Shown here piece by piece: positions 54,950 to 64,000 of a stretch of DNA of 64,000 nucleotides. The translations under genes were made by a program, and so were the position numbers. How positions within the stretch are numbered: position 1 is the first letter of the stretch; each line of letters begins with the position of its first letter. The notes under the pieces were generated by a model. The model was not told where the DNA came from and did not search any database. It saw only the letters and a program-made list of their open reading frames with translations. Where the stretch lies: assembly GCA_949752745.1 (NCBI GenBank), contig OX457031.1, positions 38,289,502 to 38,353,501 of the forward strand, read 5' to 3'. This DNA comes from Protula sp. h YS-2021 (lineage: Eukaryota > Annelida > Polychaeta > Sabellida > Serpulidae).

Positions 54950-55265
54950 AATCCTACAAAATTGGAAAAAAACAAATCCAATCAAAAGTGTGGAAAAAAG
55001 CAATTTGAAGACTGGACGCCAATAAATTAAAAAATGCCCCCTATTTACCCAAATGTTGGCGGATCGCAAAAAAAATTTGTGAAGAGAGGCCTACATAGAA
55101 ACCAGTCATACAAACTTGAAAGAAAACCCAATCAAAATTGTGGGAGAGCAATCATTTGAAAATCAGACGCCAAAAAATTAAAAGATGCCTCGCATTTGGC
55201 CTAGTATCTTTTCAAGAGCAGACTGCCTATAGAACATTCGATCAAAACTGAAGCTGAAGAAACAT
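54950..55265. repeat. Inverted copies of the 45.4-46.8 kb satellite
   Basis: The units CAATCAAAATTGTGGGAGAG, CAATTTGAAGACTGGACGCC and AAAAATTAAAAGATGCC are reverse complements of the satellite's CCCACAATTTTGAT, GCCAATTTTCAAA and GGCATTTAAAAA blocks. About two and a half diverged units are present. Confidence 0.65.
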
Positions 55266-55502
55266 TTTAAGTAACAGTTTATATGCGTACACACGTACAC
55301 AAGTGCATACGTACATACAGGCGACTGATGCCTCTCTATTGATGTGATAATACCAGCCCGACAAAGTCGGCTCGTCTAAGAAAACCTGGGATGAGAAGCT
55401 ATTTTTCTTCCTGCCAAAGCTATTAAGGGCACTTCAACCCGGATTTCTCGCTTACTAATTAAGCCCTGTTTATAACGATAGAAGAACACCTCAAAGAAGT
55501 GT

Positions 55503-55610
55503 TGGTTACTGAATGGTCACGAGTACTGTATGGAATATGCTGTGCCCGAGTGCGAAGTACGAGGGTACAGCATATTTCATACAGTCGAGTGGCCATTCAA
55601 TAACTAACTT
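55503..55610. repeat. Long hairpin (about 46-bp arms)
   Basis: The left arm 55503-55549 (containing CTGTATGGAATATGCTGTGC) and right arm 55565-55610 (GGGTACAGCATATTTCATAC onward) are reverse complements with a few mismatches and one indel. The loop is 15 bases. It could be a small foldback MITE or part of a structured transcript. Confidence 0.8.
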
Positions 55611-55793
55611 GCTGCATTGCCTCCTTTGTTTTCGAGATCGACCTTGTTTGACACCTTTAAAGAAAGTTAGGCAGGATGAAAGAAGGGGGCGGGGAGTAGT
55701 TTTGACGCATTGCCTGCATTGTCTAAATTAATGCCTCACGTGTTTTGAAAAATTACATTCACTCTGGTGAGATCGGGATTTGAATTTAAACCC

Positions 55794-56105
55794 ATGTTCA
55801 ATAACAAGTTAAAAGGGGAGATAGAAGCCAATTTCAGCATTTTTAATAGTCCAATTTCTGACGAGGATTTGCTACTTATACCAATTCAAACATTATTTGA
55901 TCCGTCTAAATTGGAATCCGACAGTAGTGGTGTCCCACCGCAAAATAAGAGATATGGCATTACTGCGGAAAGTGAACAGGAAGAAACCCTTAAAAATCGG
56001 ATACCGAAAAATACGCAGCACAATACATCATGGGGATTTAAGACATACTTGGATTGGGTTCGCTTCAGAAATGAACCTCCGGAAACCGCTTTTTTAGCTG
56101 GTATG
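55794..56105 (+). CDS. Possible exon with Crypton-type tyrosine-recombinase N-terminal domain
   Basis: The open frame extends 55767-56117. The first ATG is 55794, though an upstream exon may feed in instead. The part 'ISDEDLLLIPIQTLFDPSKL' is a linker. 'LKNRIPKNTQHNTSWGFKTY' followed by 'LDWVRFRNE' matches the core-binding helix pair at the start of Crypton-derived recombinase-like proteins (the DUF3504 type, as in ZMYM/QRICH1/KCTD1 relatives). A strong donor-like GTATGT follows at 56106, so the exon probably ends there, in 'FLAGMG'. I found no downstream exon with the catalytic part, so it may be a host gene, a Crypton fragment or a pseudogene. Confidence 0.45.
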
Positions 56106-56117
56106 GGTATGTGCTAA

Positions 56118-57633
56118 TAACTATCTTTAATTCACGTCAAAGAAACATTATTTTATTGCCATAAGAGCTCAATAAAAATGGTTTTGACCATTTAAGGCAT
56201 TATTTAGGGTTTTCCGGAAACTAAATTTGCAGCTGTCTTTTTTGTTTAAATAATGTCGATGGGGTGAGGTGTTAGGGTGGGGGTAGGGTGGTGTTAGGCA
56301 GAGTGTGGGCGATTAAAGTACCTTTAAGGTCATGCCTTTCTTAATGGCTGTTTAAGTAAGCCTATGGTCTACATTGTTGCATCGCTGTATTTTTCATACA
56401 GCCTCATGCAAGCCAGTATCGAACATACAGCCGGTGTGGTATGCACAGTTGAGTCCATGCACAGATGTGCCCTTTTTGCTATATATCCCTTTATAACGAG
56501 AGAGGGCTTCTCAAACAGGGAGGACTCAACTGTTCATAGGAAAAATATGTAGGAAAATGCGAAATCCTTTAAATAAACAGGTGCGCACCATCATCATTGG
56601 TGGTTAATAAACAGTTTTATCCAATGAGAATTAATAGGGGGTAAGTATGAGTAAAATTCCACGACTAGTTTTTTTAGTTATCGGGGCTATTTTAAAATTT
56701 TCTTCAGTTCTGTTTGCATAAATAACGGGATCAAACAATCCTTGATCTCTTTCAAGATCAACATCTTATTGTATAATTTAATGGATGGATTAATGGATTC
56801 ACAACCAGTAAAGATCTCAGGTACTCGCACAGGTTAGTAACGTTTTTAATACTGAGATTAAAAAGATCACACGGATTACGATCTCAGTGAATTGTATGAC
56901 AATCAGTTTTAAAATTTCCGAGTCCAAATTGAATTGCAATTTATGAACTGTCAATCACACGCGACTGTGAACTTTTTGCTATCGCGTAGGCAACACTATA
57001 TGTTACAACATCGACGCAACAAGAATTGCTTTTCACCAGGACAAGATGAGGGATTATTTTTATGTGAACTGTGCTCTCTATAAGCAATTTACAAACGAAG
57101 AAATTTATTTCTTAAAGGCGTTTTATGAACTTTATTTCCCGAACGCGTTTTCTGCTTGTGAAAGGGCGGGGGGGGGGTAAGAAATAGAGATAGGTAGGTC
57201 AGTGTGGTAACAGTGTGCTTCCCTATTATTTTTTGCTATAATGTTATTTCTGTTACAAAGTCCTTAGCAATGTAGTACAATTTCATATAATGTGTTTATA
57301 TAAAATAAATGGCGTGATGTTTTCATTTGTTTGTATAAGAATTAACTTTTGCTGAACGTAAAGGTTTACTCAATGCAAACATCCCACAAACATGAAAGAA
57401 ATGAGGCGCCTTCTTAAACAGGAACTTGCACGATTGCACAGGATCAACTGTGAATGAGGCTCAATCGTGCATCCAACACCGGTGTCTAGCACCTTTTCTT
57501 TTGTTTAAACAATGCAGCATTTTCTATATTTCACTCGCTGTATGTCTGTGTTGGCGTCAGACGGGGCTGTATGGGATTTATTTCACCGTATTTTGACCGA
57601 GAAAACAAAGAGACATGCAGTGATATATGTATA
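56118..57633. other. Intergenic or intronic; small hairpins
   Basis: No exon is supported. It holds two short inverted repeats: ACAGTTGAGTCC 56445-56456 with 56522-56533, and TGCACGATTG 57427-57436 with 57462-57471. A G-rich run lies near 57163-57178. If the exon at 55794-56105 belongs to a gene, this stretch would be its next intron. Confidence 0.4.
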
Positions 57634-57761
57634 TGAGAATGCCTGACTTCGAGGTATTCTCTATTTTCATGGCCCTGTCTATCCATACCGAGGGAGTCAG
57701 CCCGAGGTGTGAATTGACAGGGCCATGAAAATAGAGTTTACCGAGAAGGAAGGCATTCTCA
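57634..57761. repeat. Long hairpin (about 46-bp arms)
   Basis: The arms 57634-57680 (TGAGAATGCC ... CTATTTTCATGGCCCTGTC) and 57715-57761 (GACAGGGCCATGAAAATAGA ... GGCATTCTCA) are reverse complements with few mismatches. The end motif GAATGCC/GGCATTC is shared with the hairpin at 58621-58718. Confidence 0.85.
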
Positions 57762-57982
57762 TACTTAATGTCCATGTGCCAGACGAATTGGCCCCGCCTC
57801 CCCCGGCCCGTCACCCCCTATTGTTCTGCGATTAAGGTGACAAATAAAGAATAACAATCGTGACAAGGTATAAAAAAACTGCGCGATCATTCATAAGAAC
57901 CTAGTTAATGTAAGAGTCAACAAGAGCCTTTTTATTTGGTACCAAATTAATATGGAGGAAGATTCAGAAAATGTTTTTTTTA

Positions 57983-58152
57983 CCCAGACTCCTTCTGAGG
58001 GAGTCTGGGAATTTTGACATTGGATTGGATATTGATGGGTTTATTCAAGTATATAATGTTAACGAGCCTGACGGATCTATCGATACCACAAGCATGCTAA
58101 GACCGGATGGACCTTACATAATTTTTGAAAATCATTCCGACATTAGCTATAA
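57983..58152 (+). other. Short hairpin and possible orphan exon
   Basis: CCCAGACTCC (57983-57992) pairs with GGAGTCTGGG (58000-58009). The following frame ('NFDIGLDIDGFIQVYNVNEP', 'LRPDGPYIIFENHSDISYK') is smooth in composition and ends at a donor-like AAG/GTAATT near 58152. I do not recognise it as any family. It may be chance. Confidence 0.25.
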
Positions 58153-58620
58153 GGTAATTTATTTGAAAGCTTCTGCTTTCTTCTGTTTAAGCTAATGTTA
58201 CTCGTCGTAAAATTCTGGCGTTTTGCTCGAGATTTGAAATCGAGAGAAAAAATCGATTAAGTGATCATTCTGACGTCTATCAAACGTCGTTTTGAGGTCA
58301 AGGCGTCTGTAGACGAATATTTAACGTAGAAAATGAGATGTGTTTTGTCATTTTCGTCGTGACTAAATCACGATGGCTGCCGAACGTCTGTGTCGATATA
58401 TCTCTTTCATCAACCCCCTCTCCCCCCACTCCAGTAAAAACTAAAGAATTCGTCAGGTATTTAGGCATAAGAATACTTGTTAAGGAATATACGTTTTTAA
58501 GTTTAAATAAATCTTATTTTCAAGGCGAAGATTCTTGATGTTTGATTCCTGTTAAAATTCCATTTGATCAATGACTATTTCGTTTTGTTTTCAATTAATC
58601 AAATTAAACAACAATGAAAA

Positions 58621-58718
58621 CAAAGTCACACTTTGCAGGGCATTCTCAAAAAGAATGACCTGTGTACTAGGTCGTTATTTTTGAGAATGCAATGCCTCAC
58701 AAAAGAGGTGCGACTTTG
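58621..58718. repeat. Long hairpin
   Basis: CATTCTCAAAAAGAATGACC (from 58641) pairs with AGGTCGTTATTTTTGAGAATG (to 58689). Outer parts CAAAGTCACACT and AGGTGCGACTTTG pair as well, with some unpaired bases between. The loop is short. Confidence 0.8.
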
Positions 58719-59089
58719 CTTGCCTCATTCTTCAAAATAAGTCATCGGAGAAAACAAAAGAAGTGGAGATTAAACAAGTGTGAAAACCCCACGTGATGAA
58801 CCCATATACAGTAGAATTCTTTATAGGGATCCCCTTCTGCACCGCCCAAAGTATTCATTGAACAGTGGTTAGAGGAAAAATGTCACACATCAAGTTCGAC
58901 GAAACTTGTGTCTACAAATAAAGGTGTACATGTACAGACATCGACACGCACATATAAACTGCATAATTAAAACCAATAATTTGCATGGCTGATTTTGCAA
59001 AGAAAATTACGCATTAACGGTACTATCCGGTAAAGTTTAAACGAACTTTACAGTTAACTGCTTTGTATGGCATGTCGTTTGAACTGCTT
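58719..59089. other. Spacer
   Basis: I see nothing that supports a gene or element in this stretch. It leads into the AT-rich array. Confidence 0.4.
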
Positions 59090-59850
59090 ATTTTTATATC
59101 AAAATATAATTAAAGATATCAATAAATCAATGTAGATATCAGTAATTCATATTTTGCTGTCAATAATTGGATTTTAGATGGCAAAAAGTTATTTTTAAGA
59201 TAAAAAAAATCAGTTTTACAAACCTATAAAAAATTAAAGGAGACGCACATTTACATAAATATAACGAATCATTAATTAAATTTTGAAGAAAAAATTTGAG
59301 TTATTGAGATCAATAATAACAACAAAATTTTTGATCTCAAGAATTGCTTCTTTTTTGTACAGTAAAAAATTTAAAGTAAGATTCTGTATGGATATTTTGA
59401 AGTCAAAAATCAATTTTTGAGATAAAAAAATCATTTGCAGATTTCAAAATACATATTTAAAAAGTATCAGTCTGAAATAATGATATCTGAAATAAATTCT
59501 TGATATCAACAAAAAGATAATGAATTATTGAGCTCAAAACTGATATTTTGCCCTCAAATATTTCATTTTTGCTATCAAGAATTGAATTTTTGATCTGAAA
59601 AAGTCAATTTTAGATATTATTAAATCAAATGTGATATCAATAAATAATTCTTGATATCTCTAAATGTTTATTGATATCAAAATTTATTTCTTGAGATCAA
59701 GAATACATTTAGAGGAATCAAAAATACAATTACAGACAGCAAAAACTAATTCTTGATATCAATATGTGGATTTTTTGAGATCAAAAATTAATTCGATATA
59801 AAAAAATCCATTTTTGAGATCAAAAATTCATTCTTGATATTAATTCCCTA
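59090..59850. repeat. AT-rich degenerate ~20-bp minisatellite with TTGATATCAA palindromes
   Basis: Some 30 diverged units of the pattern TTGATATCAAAAATTAATTC or TTGAGATCAAAAATTCATTC follow one another over about 760 bases. Many units contain the self-complementary TTGATATCAA or TTGAGCTCAA. There is no stable open frame. The boundaries are soft. Confidence 0.75.
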
Positions 59851-62800
59851 ATAAATATGAAAACGGCATTCCATAGCTTTGAGATAAAGCAATTTAATTT
59901 CTTTATATAAATCACTGCTTAAATGCGGTGGCCCATTTAGTACACGAAAATAAAATTGGCTATTGTTATGCCACCGTACCCGTTTCCAGCGACTGCGCCA
60001 AGTGAACGCCCTCCCATTGCTATTTTTGTCTATGGTGTTTAGTGCAAACTCTCTGCATGACTTGAACTTGTGCATTGTCATGCATTCACTTGTCAGCGGG
60101 AATATTCAAAGATGTTACTACATTATGTATACTGTAATTAAACCTGTACTGATATGAAGCCGTGTACGACCTTCCTAATAAGTGTTTGAGATAGGTGTTA
60201 GTTCAAATAATGAGAATTTATTTTTGAACATCTGTTTAATGGTTCAATAAACACTAAGCAGGACAGAATAAGAGACTCTCTTGTTCAGTTCTTTCAAGTC
60301 GACCCTTACTTGTTTTGTATTATTGCATTATTTATAATGGTGCATTATTAATAAGCTGCCGTAGTCAAAAGCCATTGAAGCGTGCCGTGTCGGCATCGTG
60401 CTATGTGATGAACTCCCCGCCCTCCATTTCCACAAGGCGGCGGTCTCTGCAACTGTTAATTAACGACCATCAAAACATAGCTTCATATTTTAGCACTTAA
60501 TACCCACACAACCAACGCACTTGCTCTCTTTTAGCTTGACTGGTCAATTTTACTGTTTATAGATTAATCTCATTGGAATATTGCAACCAGAAGTTTCATT
60601 TCCATTCCATTTCCATTGCCATAGCACAACATAAGTTATTGCTGCTGAAGCCACAGCTGCTGACGTCAATCATAATCGCAGAGCTCATTTGCTATTCATC
60701 CCAGCTTAAGCTGTTTTGATTTTTTTCTTGCTTTTCATCTATTTTTCTTTCTCTATTATTTCTATAATGTTAACATTAAGCATCAGACGTTTTCAAGTGC
60801 CCCTTGCCACGAGGGTGCATTATTTTAAGCCCTCGCAGAAATCATTGCAGAACCTTTTCACCGATCGTGCAAATTTTGCACTCTTTTTTTCTGTCCCTAA
60901 CACTTGCAATATTACTCACCGCAAAATGTTTAACTCACTGAAAGTTCTTTAAAGTCTTCAATTCTCGAAATACAATAGACTTTAAATTACAGCGTTACAA
61001 AAGGCATTAAAAGGGCTATCGCATTGTTCAGGTGAACTAGATGCAACTGTGAAGTTGTATTCCGAACTAATGCTAAATTAATAATTAAATCATTCTAAAA
61101 TTTCACGTGTCTGCAAGTGCGTGGGTGCTTCAAGAGTATGTCCGTTGTTTATTTATTTTTTGCAATCATTCTTGTATACTTAATAGTTTATATACACGAA
61201 TTGAGAAATCCATTACTTTATTTTCTGCAAAAAATTTAAGTCATAAAAATAACAATTTAATTATTGAATTGTGAACTAGTGAATGAAAAGGTTGTAAAAA
61301 TATTGCTACATACAAGGAATTCATACAAACATCAATGTTACTGTGGTCTCAGTCATTTGTTACTGATTGTATCAGTATGCCTCATGTCCTTCAAAGCGGG
61401 GCTCATGATTAGCAGGCTTCAAATAAACACAGCACCATGACGTCTATCTACACAGGAGGGTGGAAATGAAGCTGATAACTTTTTTCTTTAAATACAAAAA
61501 ACAGTGCTTATTTAACACTATAGCTGCGCAATTATTTACATTATAGTTTTTTCGGGAATGAAATGTACTTTTGTCATCAATCCATAAAACAGAAATATGT
61601 AGGTTAAAATGAAAAATCAGGGAGAGCGCTAAAGCTGATCGGTAGGCAGGAGAGGGAGGGTAAAGATTTCCATGAAACTCAAGTCGATTCGACGCTGCAA
61701 TGACCGCGTTTTTGTTTACAGCACAGTTTATACAATAATGGCACACTTAACTCCAAGCTTTGATATAATTAGTTTGGAACATGTCCGATGAATCTGTCAC
61801 CAGAGAACACTGAAGCACACATGGCTTTGGCAAATGTAATTAGGAAACACACTTCACAATTGTCATGTCTGTCAATACACCAACAATAACACATTCAAAA
61901 GAAAAAAATACTTGTAACAAAAAGAGTTTCAACATTAACATGCAAAAAGTGAAGCTCTATCAATTCTGACGTATGTAACACCTGCCACCCCCTGCTCGTC
62001 GGCCCATCCATACGGCCTTCTTGAGAAAAAATAACACACAAAAGAATGCCTAAGGATACATGTTTCACCAAAGAGGGTATTGGCCTGATGACTAAGTAAG
62101 AAACACATACATCAACTCCGAAGGTGATCCGACCAACGATTTTTGAGCGCCAGCCTTTTTAAAATTCCAGCTAAAGTCGGTGGTCTTAAGGAGGAAATCA
62201 GCCAAGATAGTTCAACACATCTTTCAAAGGCATCTAGTGAATTGCTCAATACAAAACTCTATTGGGGAAATTACTTTGGTGAAATCTCTGTGAACACTTT
62301 TTGACATTCAGCGAAACAATAACACATATACCTTCAAACGTGAAACAAAATTAATATTGATGAGCCCAGCCAAGATTTGAAAGATTCATACGTGTGCTGG
62401 ACGCAAAAGGATTCAGGATGTGACATCACTGAGTGAGGACGAGATGCACTCTGCCAGAGTGACTCTGGCAAACATTATTCATAACATGAAACTTAATTAA
62501 GCTTACACGCATACTGCTTTAATTACTTCCAGTAGACTAAGTAAGAGAGCAATGTCTTTCTACAGATGAGAAAATCTGACCAACGTTCACTTTATCGTAA
62601 ACAATATTGTGCGTCGTTTTTGGCGTTGACGCATACGGTGACGCCACCCATTCAAAAGGATTTCATTAAATTCTGTTTTTCCACAACATTATCACTGTAA
62701 CAGGTGCCAAGCAGCTATCTTTTAGCAGCGTTATGTTTTAGCAGCTGGCTGCAAAGCAGATATTCGTTTTGCAGCTCTGTATATTTGGGATTGTTGAGTG

Positions 62801-63690
62801 CAAAGCAGCTATGTTTTAGTGCATGAGTATTTTAGGATTGTGGAAGTAACAACAGATCCTTTTTTAGCCTACCCAGTGCATTTTATATGCCGATAAGAAT
62901 GCCCTGTAATTATAAAATGACAGATGAAAAGAACAGAAGCAAGATAACTACCAATGAGGAAATACACGCAAGAGAAGTTCAATGAACATATCTGCCAAGT
63001 TTTGTCTGAAACATTAAAGTACAGGGCCACAGCTAGGTTGATTTGGCTGTGGTTCTCAAAAATACAGGAATTTTGACAGCTGTTAGCAACGAAGTAAAGA
63101 ATACATCAGACTCTTGTCTCGTTGGGTTCCGGGTGAATATGGCTGCTACAGATAGAACAGTCTGTACCATTGCAGTGTCGCCCTACGCAACCGGCTCTAC
63201 AATGCGTCCACGCTGTTTGGAAATTCACCAGAACGTATCAATGTCACTCTTTTTTCTATTGTTTATCTGATATTATTATTCCACACTTCAGTTTATTATC
63301 AGTGGCAGCAACGAAAGGCGAACAAGTGTCAAATTTACAGGATCTTCATGTAATATTCAATTTACTCTGGCAACAAAGAAAACCACAACAGAAAAACATG
63401 CAGAGAAACCTTGCCACTTGTGTAAACGCTGTAAATTTTTAAGTGACATTTTGTATTCACTATTGTTGTCACAAGTGGATAAATCTGAAGCACTTCTTGG
63501 GGTGCAAAACATATAATTCAAATACTCTTACTGTGATCAGTCATTTGCTACAAATGTGCATACAAAAAAGCCTTGCAAAAAACGAGCCTGGACAACTAAC
63601 TTTAACACTGGTCTCACAAAGTACTCATGTATCCGCGTGCAGAGCGACAGGGTTCAAGCTGTACTGCCAATGCTGGGCCTGTTTCTCCGG
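59851..63690. other. Intergenic; no gene seen
   Basis: The open frames here (for example 59848-60081 -, 60716-60952 +, 61444-61746 -, 63043-63442 +) lack recognisable domains, splice-compatible extensions and composition bias. There are no clear repeats apart from short homopolymer runs. Confidence 0.5.
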
Positions 63691-63699
63691 GTCATTTTT

Positions 63700-63895
63700 G
63701 TAGCCTTTTGATTAGGCTATCACACTGTCCTTGTAGAATTTGCCCGTCAGTTGGGCAAGTTCAGCACCGGTGGTCAGCTCATGCACACGTGCCGCGCCCT
63801 GGTCAATGATAAGGACGGCTCGTCGGCCCGCTAGTTACACCAGGGTCGGCAAGATCCACCGCATGAAGAAAGAGGCCACGGCGTCGTGATTGCGG
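63700..63895 (-). pseudogene. WD40-like repeat fragment
   Basis: On the - strand one frame reads 'RNHDAVASFFMRWILPTLV' then a stop; the next reads 'VLIIDQGAARVHELTTGAEL' and 'AQLTGKFYKDSVIA' then a stop. The pattern H-x-D-x-V...x-A-R-V-x-[DE]-L-T-T-G-x-E-L...L-x-G...D-S-V is that of one WD40 blade, as in NACHT-WD40 proteins. The codons are richer in GC than the flanks. Stops on both sides and a changed frame suggest a decayed or partial copy. Confidence 0.35.
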
Positions 63896-64000
63896 TTCAA
63901 ATTAACGAATTGTCCAGCAACTGGTATGCAAGTTTGGAGACTCAAAACATATAAAGCTGACCCCCTATTAGCTAAATATTGAAAGGCTTAATAGCTCTGA
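63896..64000. other. Window end; nothing recognised
   Basis: This short terminal stretch carries no feature that I can support. Confidence 0.4.

Noticed and set aside
59848..60081. 77-codon - strand frame
   Set aside because: Basic composition without any family motif; adjoining sequence is repeat and no splice partner was found.
1..64000. CRISPR arrays, operons, rRNA genes
   Set aside because: No regularly spaced direct repeats with unique spacers, no gene clusters, and no recognisable rRNA segments; the window is eukaryotic.

Overview
The window is eukaryotic and most likely from a marine invertebrate animal (a cnidarian or a lophotrochozoan such as a mollusc; the sequence does not decide). 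The evidence is AT-rich DNA with long intergenic spaces, a four-exon gene with GT-AG introns, an intronless rhodopsin-family GPCR, and decayed Gypsy, DIRS and LINE retrotransposons beside DNA transposons. There are no operons, CRISPR arrays or recognisable tRNA/rRNA genes. Only two genes look intact: a secreted jacalin-type lectin (23697-25010, +, assembled here from four exons) and a 449-residue GPCR (48137-49486, +). A possible third is one exon with a Crypton-type recombinase N-terminal domain (55794-56105, +).

Layout. 1.05-5.15 kb: Gypsy-type LTR retrotransposon, + strand, broken by several frameshifts. 5.5-8.2 kb: decayed LINE carrying a 192-bp MITE with an 8-bp target duplication. 8.2-11.57 kb: copy A of a dispersed repeat with two MITEs; copy B lies at 29.6-31.4 kb. 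11.58-14.85 kb: second Gypsy element, - strand, cut off at the junction with copy A. 17.19-20.31 kb: DIRS-like element, - strand, truncated in its recombinase. 20.9-22.36 kb: decayed array of palindromic TGATATCA motifs and a GATA microsatellite. 23.6-25.05 kb: lectin gene. 32.4-36.3 kb: GC-rich second DIRS-like element, + strand, lacking its RT core but with a nearly complete tyrosine recombinase.

38.3-53.4 kb holds the most unusual material: three foldback transposons, each with inverted arms built of short tandem repeats and each with a clean target-site duplication. The largest (38306-43311, 5.0 kb) has a 6-bp duplication and AG termini, as in Polinton/Maverick elements. Its arms contain ETS-CRE composite motifs, 162-bp satellites and palindromic TGTTCAACA arrays, and it encodes a two-zinc-finger acidic protein interrupted by one amber codon. 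The second (43915-44963) has an 8-bp duplication and a MULE-like transposase remnant. The third (52459-53403) has a 9-bp duplication and arms of an NG-D-G-Q coding-like minisatellite. Degenerate satellites (45.35-46.77 kb and an inverted block at 54.95-55.26 kb), a 54.06-54.80 kb array, a series of hairpins (55.5-58.7 kb) and an AT-rich GATATC minisatellite (59.09-59.85 kb) follow. The last 4 kb is nearly featureless apart from a GC-richer WD40-like fragment near 63.7-63.9 kb.

No pathway can be built from these genes. The window reads as a transposon-rich intergenic landscape with two or three host genes. All splice, family and mobile-element calls were made by eye, without database searches.
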